DNA of 64,000 nt from JBBIQV01 sp964555285 (lineage in GTDB: Bacteria > Nitrospirota > Nitrospiria > Nitrospirales > Nitrospiraceae). Location: assembly GCA_964555285.1 (NCBI GenBank), contig CAZKRM010000011.1, positions 21,930 to 85,929 on the forward strand, in the 5' to 3' direction. The position numbers were made by a program, and so were the translations under genes. The number at the start of each line of letters is the position of its first letter. Position 1 is the stretch's first letter. The notes under the pieces were generated by a model. It searched no databases, was not told where the DNA came from, and saw only the letters and a program-made list of their open reading frames with translations. Shown piece after piece: positions 33,594 through 42,940 of the stretch.

Positions 33594-34490
33594 GTGACGG
33601 GGACGTTTTCCATGCGGGTGATCGGTATGGTGCTGTCGGTCGTGTGTTGCACGAGCGCGGTCGCTTTCGCGGAGGGGGAGGGGCCGTCATCTGCGGAGTC
33701 CTCGCGACTCGACGATGGGAGCCGTATGTACATCGATCTGTCGTTTGCCACCTGGCATCCGCGTGGCCGGTCCATGTCTCAAATTGCGCCGGCGATTCGT
33801 GTGAAGCTTGCGGCTGCCGGTTTTGCGGTCGTGCCGAGCCGGACAGATCCCCACGATCTCACCTTGCACGTGGCGTATCGGGAAGAGCGCGGCAAGCAGT
33901 TTCGATTCGACACCTACGGGACGCGGATCACCTGTGCGTTCCTTTTGCAACCGCCTTCCGGGGAGACGCTGCTGGACCTGACCATCCGGGAAGAGTCCGG
34001 CGACTATGATTTCGGAACCGCTCCCTATTTGGAGGCGATCGAGAAATTTGAGACGAATCCCTATTTCTATTTTCTGGGTGAGATCGTCAACGAGCGGGTC
34101 AACGCCAAGACCGACACCACGGATGCCTTGATCCAGGGTCTCTCGCGGATGGTGCAAGCAGAGCCGCGTCGGGATGGACAGCTCCCGACAGGAGGCGATT
34201 ATTCCTTGGCGCAGAGCGAAACCGTCTACAGTTTGCTGGCCAGGGAGAATACCATCAAGGAACTTGGGCGGCTCAAAGATGCCCGTGCTGTGCCGGTCCT
34301 CACGAGCCTCTTGACTCATGCGAGCCCCCAAGTCCGGCTGACGGCTATCGAGGCCTTGCGAGGGATGCACTGGTCTGCCGAGGCCCGGTTCGGCCTCGAG
34401 CGGCTGGCGATTCAAGACCCTGATCGCGACGTACAGCAAGCCGCGACGCACGTACTCGCCGGCTCGAATACCCCGTCGTTGTACCCGTGA
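33594..34490 (+). CDS. Exported HEAT-repeat protein, unknown
   Basis: 298 residues from a GTG behind GAGGGG. Signal peptide to about residue 26 (SAVAFAEG). The middle (about 40-185) resembles a DUF4136-like lipoprotein core (MYIDLSFATWHPRGRSM, FGTAPYLEAIEKFETNPYFYF). The C-terminal third has two HEAT/PBS-lyase-type repeats (LKDARAVPVLTSLLTHASPQVR, AIQDPDRDVQQAATHVL). It probably acts as a periplasmic scaffold. Confidence 0.6.
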   Translation: MTGTFSMRVIGMVLSVVCCTSAVAFAEGEGPSSAESSRLDDGSRMYIDLSFATWHPRGRSMSQIAPAIRVKLAAAGFAVVPSRTDPHDLTLHVAYREERGKQFRFDTYGTRITCAFLLQPPSGETLLDLTIREESGDYDFGTAPYLEAIEKFETNPYFYFLGEIVNERVNAKTDTTDALIQGLSRMVQAEPRRDGQLPTGGDYSLAQSETVYSLLARENTIKELGRLKDARAVPVLTSLLTHASPQVRLTAIEALRGMHWSAEARFGLERLAIQDPDRDVQQAATHVLAGSNTPSLYP

Positions 34491-34505
34491 TGGTGAGGCG
34501 CTGCC

Positions 34506-34535
34506 TTGACATGAAAAAAATCTGCTTGTTATAGT
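34506..34535 (+). promoter_or_regulatory. Strong sigma-70 promoter
   Basis: TTGACA (34506-34511), 18 bases including an A7 run, then TATAGT (34530-34535). It would give a leader of about 180 bases before the IPT-repeat gene at 34720; no riboswitch fold is evident in that leader. Confidence 0.75.
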
Positions 34536-34719
34536 CCTCCTGTCCCTTCGCTTGACGCTGCACCCCCTGTTCTGGCCTGCATGCCTCAGTTGCGTGGGGT
34601 TTCCGTGCCACGTGTGGGGCGCTTGCCTTCGCGACACTCTGTCAGGTTGAGAATCGTCACCGGCGTCTGTCTACGCGGTGCTCACTGGGCGAAGGCGCCT
34701 GTCATACTGGAGTCACACC

Positions 34720-36399
34720 ATGAAGGCGTTCACGAGTCTACTCTGTGGCGGGATGGTGCTCCTGGCGTCTGCAGGGTCGGCGCCGGCAGCTTCTGCAGCG
34801 AGTTCCGCCCGTCTCACTCCCGAAGCGGCATCGCCTGGGGCCATGGTCTCCATCGAGGGGAAGGGATTCGGCCCCTTCAAGTCGGCTCAATTCAATCGGG
34901 TGACGTTCAACGGCGTGCCTGCGCTGATCCAACGATGGGATACGGGGTTTATTGAAGTCAAGGTTCCGTTCCAGGTGTCGAATGGCCCCGTGCAAGTGGT
35001 TGCGGGGAAAAAACACATCCCGGTCGGGACCTTCACCGTCCAGCGGCCTGCCATCGAGGCGTTGACGCCGAGTGAAGCAGAACCGGGGACGACGGTGCAC
35101 ATTGTCGGCGAGCATTTCGGCAATACGGCCGGCCCGCGAGATCCCAATTCGATGTTCGGCGTGAACGATGTGGTCATCGGCGGCATACAAGTTCGTCCGC
35201 GTCGCTGGAAGGACGACAACATCGAGGTGGAGATTCCAGCCAACGCGGCGTCCGGGGATGTGGTCGTGCGGCTGGCATCTTCCGATCCGTTGCCGGATGG
35301 GTCCTGTTGCTCGCCGGTCCGTTACACGATCAGTAACGCCATGCCGCTGAAACTGATTCCCTCGGTGCGCGTCGATCCACTCTACGGCCCGGTCGGGACG
35401 AAAGTCGTCTTGTTCGGGCGAGGATTCGGCGCGACCAAGGGAGCCGACGATGCCGTCCTGTTTAGTGGACGCCCGGCAACGGTGGCGCGCTGGATCGATA
35501 ACATGATCGTCGCGCACGTGCCGCTGGACGCGGCCAGCGGTCCGATTGTGCTCAAGAGTCAGGGTGTGGAGCGGACGGTGGGAACCTTTACGGTGCATGT
35601 TCCGAAGGCCGCGGCGGTGACCCCATCGAGCGCGCCCATCGGGACGCTGATCAAAATCACAGGGGAGCATTTCGGATTCTACTCGGAGAGCGGGTCCACT
35701 CCCTTCTCCTTCGTTGATTTTAATAAGGGCGAGAACCGCGTCGAGATCGGAGGGGTCCCGGCGATTATCTACCGGTGGCACGATGACCGGATCGATGTCT
35801 GGGTGCCGTTCAGCGCGAAGAGCGGTCCGGTCGTCGTGAAGCGCGGCGGCACAAAACCCAACCCCGACGGTTCCTGTTGCGCGGAACGGGGAATCGTTTC
35901 GACCGAGGCAGGGACATTCACGGTGATTACCCCGGCCGTCGAGTCGTTTTCGCCGGCGACCGCTGGGCTGGATGAAATCGTGACGATCACAGGCTCTGGG
36001 TTCGGCAAGTTCATTAAGACGACGGAGGCGACTCAGCCCGGCCTTGGCGAAGGCGCATTCAAGCTGGATCAGATTGAGTTGGGAGAAAACGTGTCCCGGA
36101 CGGAGGTGTTGTTCAACGGCATCGCCGCCGTGGTTGTGTCATGGACCGACAATGAAATCAAGGTTCGGGTGCCGCACCGCCATGTCTTTGGAATCGGGAA
36201 GAAGGCGGAGTTTTCCACGGATCTTGCGACCGGCCCGCTCATCGTTCGCCGCGGTTCCTGGGATCTCTTGCCGGATGGCAGTTGCTGTACTGCGAAGAAA
36301 TGGGTGACGTTGGACGTCGGCCAATTCACCATCCGTGCGCAAGGCCTGCCCGACCAGAGCTATTTCATCCCATCCCCCGAAGGGGATACAACGAATTGA
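34720..36399 (+). CDS. Exported IPT/TIG-repeat protein with PDGSCC motifs
   Basis: 559 residues from the ATG at 34720. Signal peptide to about 27. Five IPT/TIG immunoglobulin-like repeats follow, each opening with a phrase like LTPEAASPGAMVSIEGKGFG or LTPSEAEPGTTVHIVGEHFG and closing with GTFTV. Three repeats also carry PDGSCC before the last strand (LPDGSCCSPV, NPDGSCCAER, LPDGSCCTAK), a vicinal-Cys signature that could be disulfide or metal-binding. It is a surface or periplasmic binding protein of unknown ligand, probably co-transcribed with the propeller gene. Confidence 0.75.
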   Translation: MKAFTSLLCGGMVLLASAGSAPAASAASSARLTPEAASPGAMVSIEGKGFGPFKSAQFNRVTFNGVPALIQRWDTGFIEVKVPFQVSNGPVQVVAGKKHIPVGTFTVQRPAIEALTPSEAEPGTTVHIVGEHFGNTAGPRDPNSMFGVNDVVIGGIQVRPRRWKDDNIEVEIPANAASGDVVVRLASSDPLPDGSCCSPVRYTISNAMPLKLIPSVRVDPLYGPVGTKVVLFGRGFGATKGADDAVLFSGRPATVARWIDNMIVAHVPLDAASGPIVLKSQGVERTVGTFTVHVPKAAAVTPSSAPIGTLIKITGEHFGFYSESGSTPFSFVDFNKGENRVEIGGVPAIIYRWHDDRIDVWVPFSAKSGPVVVKRGGTKPNPDGSCCAERGIVSTEAGTFTVITPAVESFSPATAGLDEIVTITGSGFGKFIKTTEATQPGLGEGAFKLDQIELGENVSRTEVLFNGIAAVVVSWTDNEIKVRVPHRHVFGIGKKAEFSTDLATGPLIVRRGSWDLLPDGSCCTAKKWVTLDVGQFTIRAQGLPDQSYFIPSPEGDTTN

Positions 36400-36410
36400 A
36401 ACCAGTTCGG

Positions 36411-37394
36411 ATGCCACGCGGTTCCGCCCAATACTTCTTCGCCGGAGCTGTTGTCCTCGCCTGCGTTCTTGGTGTGTTCTCCACACCTCCGATCTTGTCC
36501 GCTCCCCCGTCGGTCGTTGCGACGGCTCAAAAGAGCGGGACTGAAGCGACCCTGATGGGCGTGTTCTTTCGCGATACGCAGTTGGGCTGGACTGTCGGCG
36601 CTTCCGGCACGGTCCTCAAGACGGTGGACGGAGGAAAAAAATGGAAGCGACTCACCAGCGGGACCTCGACGCTTCTTACGAATATCTATTTCGTCGATTC
36701 CCAACGCGGCTGGGTGATCGGGGCCGGTGGAACGATTCGGTCTACCAAAGACGGGGGAGAGGGTTGGGTGTCTCAGCCGACCGGCACGCAGGTTCCGTTG
36801 TACGGGATGGCGTTCATCTCGGCTTCGACCGGATGGGTCGTAGGCGGCGGTGGAACCATTTTGCATACGGTGGACGGCGGTGCCAGTTGGACCGATCAGA
36901 CCAGCGCGACGACCGCCACGCTCTATGCGGTGCATTTCATGAATGAGCGTCGCGGGACCGCCGTCGGCGCACTCGGTGCCATCGTCTCGACTGAGGATGG
37001 GGGAACAACGTGGACCCCTCAGGAGACGCAGAGTTCGGCGACCTTCTTCGATGTTTCGTTTTCGGATTCGGCAAACGGTTGGGTTGTCGGGAATGCAGGC
37101 GCCTTGTTTCAGACGAACGATGGCGGGCAACGCTGGATGGATCGGACCTTGCCTTGCACGAAGACCTGCAAGAAGCTGACGGATCTACTCCGCATTCGGT
37201 TCACGGCACCGCAGACTGGTTGGATCGTCGGGGAGCGAGGCGTGATCTTTCGGACGACGGATGCGGGGTTCAACTGGGGCGAGCACGATTCTGTCGCCAA
37301 AGTGTCATTACTGGGCTTATCCTTCCCAGAGAGCGCTCACGGCTGGGCAGTCGGGGAAAAGGGCACCATCGTCCACATTACTGGTGCGCCGTAA
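36411..37394 (+). CDS. Exported YCF48/HCF136-like beta-propeller
   Basis: 327 residues from the ATG at 36411 (a TTG overlapping the previous stop at 36396 is an alternative). Signal peptide to about 31. Six or seven repeats of the BNR/YCF48 type follow, each with the pattern GW.VG..GTIL.T.DGG..W (GWTVGASGTVLKTVDGG, GWVVGGGGTILHTVDGG, GWAVGEKGTIVH). HCF136/YCF48 relatives assist assembly of membrane redox complexes in phototrophs; here only a protein-binding propeller can be claimed. A CTKTC pair interrupts one repeat. Confidence 0.83.
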   Translation: MPRGSAQYFFAGAVVLACVLGVFSTPPILSAPPSVVATAQKSGTEATLMGVFFRDTQLGWTVGASGTVLKTVDGGKKWKRLTSGTSTLLTNIYFVDSQRGWVIGAGGTIRSTKDGGEGWVSQPTGTQVPLYGMAFISASTGWVVGGGGTILHTVDGGASWTDQTSATTATLYAVHFMNERRGTAVGALGAIVSTEDGGTTWTPQETQSSATFFDVSFSDSANGWVVGNAGALFQTNDGGQRWMDRTLPCTKTCKKLTDLLRIRFTAPQTGWIVGERGVIFRTTDAGFNWGEHDSVAKVSLLGLSFPESAHGWAVGEKGTIVHITGAP

Positions 37395-37432
37395 CCGATC
37401 ATTCGCCCGTGCGAAGTTCGTATCCTCCCTCG

Positions 37433-38173
37433 TCAACCGAGTTCTCCGAGACGACTCTGTAATATGCTGACCGCTGCCAGGGTTGCTGTCTCGGCCCGCA
37501 GGATACGCGACCCCAGCGTCACGCCGGTGAATTCACTCCGCTCAGCCAGTGCAAGCTCATCCGGTGCCCACCCACCTTCTGGACCGATCACCATCACCAG
37601 AGAGGATGCTGGACCGTTCGGAAGAGGAACCGAGCTGAGGCTGTAGCCTGGAAGTCGTTCGGTCAAGATAAGTTTATTGTTGAAGCCCCCGGGTTGAGTG
37701 AAAAAGGTTTCGACATCGATCGGAAGTTGGATGGAGGGGACGACCCATTGTTCTGACTGTTGTGCAGCTTCCAGCGCAATCCGCTGCCAGCGGGTTTGCT
37801 GGGCGGCCACCCGCGAGGCATGGGGTCTCACGACACTGTGTTGCGCCAGCAGGGGGATGATGGCACGGACTCCCAATTCCGTCGCCTTCTGAACGACCCA
37901 GTCCATGCGGTCTCCTTTCAAGATCGCCTGTCCCAGCACAATGGACGGGTTCCGTGGAGGCGGAGCCTGTTGCTCCTCCAACACGGTGCCGGAAAGCTCA
38001 CGTTTATGAAGCTGCGCAACATGGACGCGATAACGGCGTCGGCGTTCATCGCACAGCCAGATGCGTTCGCCAAGCTCGATTCGGAGACTTGCCCGAAGAT
38101 GGTTCAATAGGTCGCCGGTGATCGTGACCCTTCCGTTCTGGATCTGGTGTGAGGTAATGAAGAAGACCGGCAT
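37433..38173 (-). CDS. rsmE: 16S rRNA (uracil1498-N3)-methyltransferase
   Basis: 246 residues. SPOUT-fold enzyme: N-terminal PUA-like domain (HLRASLRIELGERIWLCDE), then the knotted SAM site VMVIGPEGGWAPDEL and LGSRILRAETATLAAVS. Normal length. It lies 43 bases downstream of dnaJ on the same strand, the usual dnaJ-linked position. Confidence 0.94.
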   Translation of the reverse strand: MPVFFITSHQIQNGRVTITGDLLNHLRASLRIELGERIWLCDERRRRYRVHVAQLHKRELSGTVLEEQQAPPPRNPSIVLGQAILKGDRMDWVVQKATELGVRAIIPLLAQHSVVRPHASRVAAQQTRWQRIALEAAQQSEQWVVPSIQLPIDVETFFTQPGGFNNKLILTERLPGYSLSSVPLPNGPASSLVMVIGPEGGWAPDELALAERSEFTGVTLGSRILRAETATLAAVSILQSRLGELG

Positions 38174-38216
38174 GGGGATGGGGCGTGAAACTCGCCCCCG
38201 ACGCCTTAGGCGGCAG

Positions 38217-39344
38217 CTATTCGAAGAACGTCTTCATCTTATCGAAGAATCCATCGCCGTCGGTCTCGGCGGTCATGCCGCTTTCTTTGGCGAACTCGCT
38301 CAGGATCTCTTTCTGACGGGGAGTGAGCTTTGTCGGAATCTCCACCTTGATATTGAAGATATGGTCACCGGTCTGATGACCCTTGAGGCTCGGCACGCCA
38401 AGCCCTTTGAGCCGTAGAACCTTGTCGTGCTGCGTGCCGGGCGGAATCTTAATGATGGTGGGCCCTTTCAGCGTGGGGACCTCCACCTTCCCGCCCAACG
38501 TGGCCGTGACGAAACTGATCGGGACATCGCAGGCGATGTCGTTCCCTTTCCGGCTGAAGATGCGATGGGGTTTGACGGTGACCGCGACGTAGAGATCGCC
38601 GGGGGGGCCGGCGTTGATTCCGTGCTCGCCTTCATTCGAGAGGCGCAGGCGCATGCCGGTTTCGATGCCGGCCGGAATCTGAACGGAGAGGGTCCGCTCA
38701 CGATACACCCGCTGGCGGCCTTGGCAGGCGACACAGGGTTCGGTGATGATCTGTCCTGCGCCATTGCATTGCCCGCACGGACGGCTGACGCTGAAGAAGC
38801 CTTGCTGGAACCGGAGCTGGCCTGCGCCTTTGCAACTGGGGCAGATTTTGACTGCGCCAGGGGATCGTGCGCCGGTGCCTTTACAGTCCTGGCAGACCTC
38901 CCAGCGAGGAATCTTGAGTTTGGCCTCTTTGCCGTAGATGGATTCTTCGAAGCTGACTTCGAGGTTGTATTGAAGATCGTTGCCCCGCTCGGCGCGGCTT
39001 CGTCCGCGCGGCGCGCCGAAGAAATCCTCGAAGATGTCGTTGAAGACATCACCGAACCCACCCTGGCCGAAGTCGAAGCCGTTGGGACCGCCGGGGCCCT
39101 GTTGGGCATCGGCGTGGCCGAACATGTCGTAGCGTTTCCGCTTCTCCTGATCGCTCAGGACTTCGTACGCTTCGTTGACCTCTTTGAATTTTTCTTCGGA
39201 GGTTTTCTTTTGATGGTCGCCGCTCTGAAGATCGGGATGATGCTGGCGGGCAAGCTTCCTGTAGGCTTTCTTTAATTCGTCGTCGGAGGCGGTACGTTCG
39301 ACCCCCAGCACTTCGTAGTAGTCGCGTTTCGACGCTGAAGACAT
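38217..39344 (-). CDS. dnaJ: Chaperone DnaJ
   Basis: 375 residues. J domain 1-70 with HPD in ARQHHPDLQ, a Gly/Phe-rich linker, and four zinc-centre repeats: CQDCKGTG, CPSCKGAG, CGQCNGAG and CVACQGRQ (the last degenerate, with RQ for the final Gly). The substrate-binding C-terminal domains follow. It stimulates DnaK ATPase. A terminator separates it from dnaK, and no clear ribosome site is visible before the ATG. Confidence 0.97.
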   Translation of the reverse strand: MSSASKRDYYEVLGVERTASDDELKKAYRKLARQHHPDLQSGDHQKKTSEEKFKEVNEAYEVLSDQEKRKRYDMFGHADAQQGPGGPNGFDFGQGGFGDVFNDIFEDFFGAPRGRSRAERGNDLQYNLEVSFEESIYGKEAKLKIPRWEVCQDCKGTGARSPGAVKICPSCKGAGQLRFQQGFFSVSRPCGQCNGAGQIITEPCVACQGRQRVYRERTLSVQIPAGIETGMRLRLSNEGEHGINAGPPGDLYVAVTVKPHRIFSRKGNDIACDVPISFVTATLGGKVEVPTLKGPTIIKIPPGTQHDKVLRLKGLGVPSLKGHQTGDHIFNIKVEIPTKLTPRQKEILSEFAKESGMTAETDGDGFFDKMKTFFE

Positions 39345-39362
39345 GTGATTCGTTCGGTGGAG

Positions 39363-39399
39363 AAAAAATCCGAGTCCCGCAGGAACGGGACTCGGATTT
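39363..39399 (-). terminator. Rho-independent terminator between dnaK and dnaJ
   Basis: AAATCCGAGTCCCG (39366-39379) and CGGGACTCGGATTT (39386-39399) make a perfect 14-base stem with a 6-base loop; on the minus strand it runs into TTTTTT. It lies 18 bases after the dnaK stop and 19 before the dnaJ start. Confidence 0.92.
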
Positions 39400-39417
39400 G
39401 CTCAGGCGTATTGTAAC

Positions 39418-41346
39418 TTACTTCTTGTCTTTGTCCACTTCTTCGAATTCTGCGTCGACGACCTTCTCGTCGGTCTTGGCCTGTTCGCTCCCGGTCTTGC
39501 CGGACCCATCGGTTGTTTCAGAAGAGGCGGCGGCGCTGGCAGAGGCCTTCTTGTACATTTCCTCGGCCAGCTTGTGCGACGCGGTCGTCAGTGTCTGAGT
39601 GGCTTTCTCGATCGCCTCCGCGTCGCTGCCTTCCATCGCCTTCCGTAATCCAGCGATCGCATCGGTGATCTTCGTTTTGTCCTCCGGGCCGATCTTGTCC
39701 CCGTGTTCGGTCAGATTCTTCTCGGTACCGTAGATGAGGGTGTCAGCCTGGTTACGGGCTTCGGCCAGCTTGCGGCGCTTTTTATCCTCGTCGGTATGCG
39801 ACTGGGCATCCTTGACGAGTTTCTCGACTTCTTCCTTGCTCAGTCCGCTGGATGCGGTGATCTTGATGGACTGTTCCTTGCCGGTGCCCAGGTCCTTGGC
39901 AGAGACGTGCACGATGCCGTTCGCATCGATGTCGAAGGTGACCTCGACTTGCGGCATGCCGCGGGGCGCCGGCGGAATCCCGACCAGGTCGAACTGGCCC
40001 AGCAGCTTGTTATCGTTGGCCATTTCGCGTTCGCCCTGGAACACGCGGATGGTGACCGCCGTCTGGTTGTCTGAGGCGGTGCTGAAAATCTGGCTCTTCT
40101 TCGTCGGGATGGTGGTATTCCGCTCGATCAAGTGGGTGAAGATCCCTCCCAACGTCTCGATGCCCAGGGTGAGCGGCGTGACGTCGAGAAGCAGGACGTC
40201 CTTGACTTCGCCTTTCAAGACGCCGCCCTGAATGCCCGCACCGATCGCGACCACTTCGTCCGGGTTCACGCCCCGGTGCGGTTCTTTGCCGAAAAACTCG
40301 CGGACCTTCTCGATGACTTTCGGCATGCGGGTCATGCCGCCGACCAGCACCACTTCGTCGATGTCCTTCGCCGTAACGCCGGCGTCGGAAAGGGCTTTCT
40401 TGCACGGATCGATCGTCCGTTGAACCAGGTCATCCACCAGCTGTTCCATCTTGGCGCGCGTCAGTTTGATCACCATGTGCTTCGGCCCGCTGGCATCGGC
40501 CGTGATGAAGGGCAGATTGATCTCCGTCTCCTGCGACGAGGACAGCTCGATCTTCGCCCGCTCGGCCGATTCTTTGAGCCGCTGGAGTGCCATCCGGTCC
40601 TTGCGGAGGTCGATGCCTTGGTCTTTCTTGAACTCATCAACCAGCCAGTCCATGATGCGCTGGTCGAAGTCGTCGCCGCCCAGATAGGTATCGCCGTTCG
40701 TCGACTTCACCTCGAACACGCCGTCGCCGATCTCGAGGATGGAGATGTCGAAGGTGCCGCCTCCGAGGTCGTAGACCGCGATGCGCTCATCCTTTTTCTT
40801 GTCGAGGCCGTAGGCGAGCGATGCGGCGGTCGGCTCGTTGATGATCCGGAGCACGTTCAAGCCGGCGATCTGTCCTGCGTCTTTGGTGGCCTGCCGCTGG
40901 CTGTCATCGAAGTAGGCCGGCACGGTAATGACGGCTTCGGTGACTTTCTCGCCCAGATAGTCCTCCGCCGTCTGCCTCATCTTTTGCAGAATCATGGCGG
41001 ACACTTCCGCCGGGCTGTATCGTTTGCCGCGCAGTTCGACGTGGGCATCTCCATTATCGGCCTCCACAACTTTGTAGGGGAGGCGTTTCATGGCGTCCTG
41101 CACCTCACGGGCCTTGAATTTTCGTCCCATGAGCCGCTTGACGGAGAAGATCGTATTTTCTGGATTGGTGATCGCCTGGCGTTTGGCAATCTGCCCGATC
41201 AGGCGCTCGCTCTTGTCGGTCAGGGCGACCACGGACGGAGTCGTCCGGCTGCCTTCCGCGTTCGCGATGACCACGGGATCCCCACCGCTCATGATGGCAA
41301 CGCAGGAGTTGGTGGTTCCAAGATCGATACCGATGACCTTACCCAT
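39418..41346 (-). CDS. dnaK: Chaperone DnaK (Hsp70)
   Basis: 642 residues. ATPase domain motifs GIDLGTTNSCVAIM, AYGLDKKKDERIAVYDLGGGTFD and VVLVGGMTRMP; the substrate-binding domain starts near DVTPLTLGIETLGG. The C-terminal tail is acidic (KVVDAEFEEVDKDKK), as in bacterial DnaK. AAGGAG precedes the ATG. grpE lies immediately upstream. Confidence 0.98.
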   Translation of the reverse strand: MGKVIGIDLGTTNSCVAIMSGGDPVVIANAEGSRTTPSVVALTDKSERLIGQIAKRQAITNPENTIFSVKRLMGRKFKAREVQDAMKRLPYKVVEADNGDAHVELRGKRYSPAEVSAMILQKMRQTAEDYLGEKVTEAVITVPAYFDDSQRQATKDAGQIAGLNVLRIINEPTAASLAYGLDKKKDERIAVYDLGGGTFDISILEIGDGVFEVKSTNGDTYLGGDDFDQRIMDWLVDEFKKDQGIDLRKDRMALQRLKESAERAKIELSSSQETEINLPFITADASGPKHMVIKLTRAKMEQLVDDLVQRTIDPCKKALSDAGVTAKDIDEVVLVGGMTRMPKVIEKVREFFGKEPHRGVNPDEVVAIGAGIQGGVLKGEVKDVLLLDVTPLTLGIETLGGIFTHLIERNTTIPTKKSQIFSTASDNQTAVTIRVFQGEREMANDNKLLGQFDLVGIPPAPRGMPQVEVTFDIDANGIVHVSAKDLGTGKEQSIKITASSGLSKEEVEKLVKDAQSHTDEDKKRRKLAEARNQADTLIYGTEKNLTEHGDKIGPEDKTKITDAIAGLRKAMEGSDAEAIEKATQTLTTASHKLAEEMYKKASASAAASSETTDGSGKTGSEQAKTDEKVVDAEFEEVDKDKK

Positions 41347-41425
41347 GTGTGCGCTCCTTCGTGATTGAAGTCAGTCTATTCAATATCTCTATGGTAAGCG
41401 TTACTGGAAGTTTGTTGCCATCTGG

Positions 41426-42013
41426 CTAGGCCGAACCTGTCACTGTCTCCTGTGTCGGGCCCGTCGACACGCTGACCATTGCGGCCCGTAAAATCCGATC
41501 GTGCAAGAGGTACCCTTTTTGAAACTCCTCCACGATCATGTTGGCCGGAACTTGGTCCGATTCCACCTGCGTCACGGCTTGGTGACAGGTGGGATCGAAT
41601 GGTTGCCCGACTGCCGTGACTGGACGAACACCGAACTTGGTCAGGGCGCCGGTGAGCTGTTTGAGGGTCAAATCGACACCTTGGACCAACCGGTCCTGGC
41701 TCCGACTGTCTTTCGCCGATTGAATCGCTCTCTCCAGGTTGTCTACTACAGGCAATAATTCTTTTAGGATCTGTTCATTGCCATAACGGATCTGCTCGCG
41801 CTGTTCGCGTTGGTTCAATCGCTTGTAATTCTCGAATTCCGCAGCCAATCGAAGAAATTTATCGTTCAATGCCTTGCATTCATCTGTTTTCGCAACCAGG
41901 GTTTTCTGTAACTCGGTGTCCTCTTCCGGTTGTTGCTCAACTGGAATGGAAGCCTCCCCAGTTTCTGAATCTAACTCGCTGATTGTATGCGTTTTTTCTT
42001 CTTCTTGCGACAC
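41426..42013 (-). CDS. grpE: Nucleotide exchange factor GrpE
   Basis: 195 residues from a GTG. Acidic, disordered N-terminus, long coiled coil (ECKALNDKFLRLAAEFENYKR), then the beta wing: LLPVVDNLERAI, VDLTLKQLTGALTKFGV, FDPTCHQAV. It releases ADP from DnaK. First gene of the grpE-dnaK-dnaJ group; no hrcA is present here and no CIRCE element precedes it. Confidence 0.95.
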   Translation of the reverse strand: MSQEEEKTHTISELDSETGEASIPVEQQPEEDTELQKTLVAKTDECKALNDKFLRLAAEFENYKRLNQREQREQIRYGNEQILKELLPVVDNLERAIQSAKDSRSQDRLVQGVDLTLKQLTGALTKFGVRPVTAVGQPFDPTCHQAVTQVESDQVPANMIVEEFQKGYLLHDRILRAAMVSVSTGPTQETVTGSA

Positions 42014-42035
42014 GAGGTGTACCTATACGAGAGGG

Positions 42036-42063
42036 CAGATAGCCACCCCATATCTAAAGTCAA
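42036..42063 (-). promoter_or_regulatory. Possible promoter before grpE
   Basis: The minus strand shows TTGACT (42063-42058), 16 bases and TATCTG (42041-42036), about 23 bases before the GTG. It resembles a vegetative rather than a heat-shock promoter. Confidence 0.4.
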
Positions 42064-42125
42064 CAGGGGCAATGAGATTTGTTCGAGATATGGCCAATGG
42101 GAAGAGGTGGAAAGCAGGAGCCCTG

Positions 42126-42911
42126 CTATGGTTGAGCGGCTTGCCGTTTCACGTTTCGTCGGTAGAGCAGTTCCAGCCCTTCCAACGTCAGGAAAGGGAG
42201 TACATCCTGGATCGTTTGGGTTTCGCGCGCGATGATCGCGCTCAGGCCGCCGGTCGCTAGGACGGTTGTCTTGAGTCCTAATTCCTGCTCCATTCGACGG
42301 ACGATGGCATCGACCAGTCCCGCATAGCCATAGAGGAGGCCGGACTGGATGCTGCTGCCGGTGTCCTGTCCAATCACGGTTTTTGGCCGGACCAACTCGA
42401 CTTTTGGCAATTTCGCCGTCCGTGCAAACAGGGCATCCGCCGAAATGCCCAGACCGGGGGCGATCACGCCTCCGAGATACTCCCCGGCTTTGGTGACAGC
42501 GCAAAAGGTCGTGGCGGTGCCGAAATCCACGATGATGAGATCGGCCTTGAATCGCTCATAGGCTGCGGCTGCGTTGACCACCCGATCGCTCCCGATCTCC
42601 GCTGGGTTTCTGTAACAGAGCTTCAGCCCGCTGTCCATGTCGGCCGAGACGATCATCGCGTCCCGCTTGAAGTGGGACAAGACCATCGACTCGAAGGTGC
42701 CGGTCAGCGCGGGGACCACACTCGACACGATCGCAGCAGAAATATGCGTCGCGCCGATGTCGGCGTTGTGGAGAAGAGTCAGGAACAACGCGCCGTATTC
42801 GTCGGCAGTTTTCCGTGGATCGGTGGCGATGCGCCAATGCCCCTTCAGGGTACGGTGGTCGAAGACTCCCCACACGATGTTGGTGTTGCCGATGTCGATG
42901 CCAAGCAGCAT
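42126..42911 (-). CDS. coaX: Type III pantothenate kinase
   Basis: 261 residues from the ATG at 42911 (upstream in-frame sequence is Arg-rich antisense of birA). First step of CoA synthesis. Actin-like ATPase motifs LLGIDIGNTNIVWGVF, GSDRVVNAAAAY and IIVDFGTATTFCAV, then GVIAPGL. Last gene of the valS-nadC-birA-coaX series, 29 bases after birA. Confidence 0.95.
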   Translation of the reverse strand: MLLGIDIGNTNIVWGVFDHRTLKGHWRIATDPRKTADEYGALFLTLLHNADIGATHISAAIVSSVVPALTGTFESMVLSHFKRDAMIVSADMDSGLKLCYRNPAEIGSDRVVNAAAAYERFKADLIIVDFGTATTFCAVTKAGEYLGGVIAPGLGISADALFARTAKLPKVELVRPKTVIGQDTGSSIQSGLLYGYAGLVDAIVRRMEQELGLKTTVLATGGLSAIIARETQTIQDVLPFLTLEGLELLYRRNVKRQAAQP

Positions 42912-42940
42912 GTGAAAAGCCTGTGAAAAATCGGAGTGGT

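Noticed and set aside
40132..41364. 410-residue open frame antisense to dnaK
   Set aside because: GC-rich, codon-biased genes leave long antisense frames; dnaK on the other strand is certain, and this frame has no motif.
42046..42053. CCCCATAT near grpE as a sigma-32 heat-shock -10 box
   Set aside because: It lies on the plus strand, pointing away from grpE, and no CTTGAAA-type -35 precedes it.
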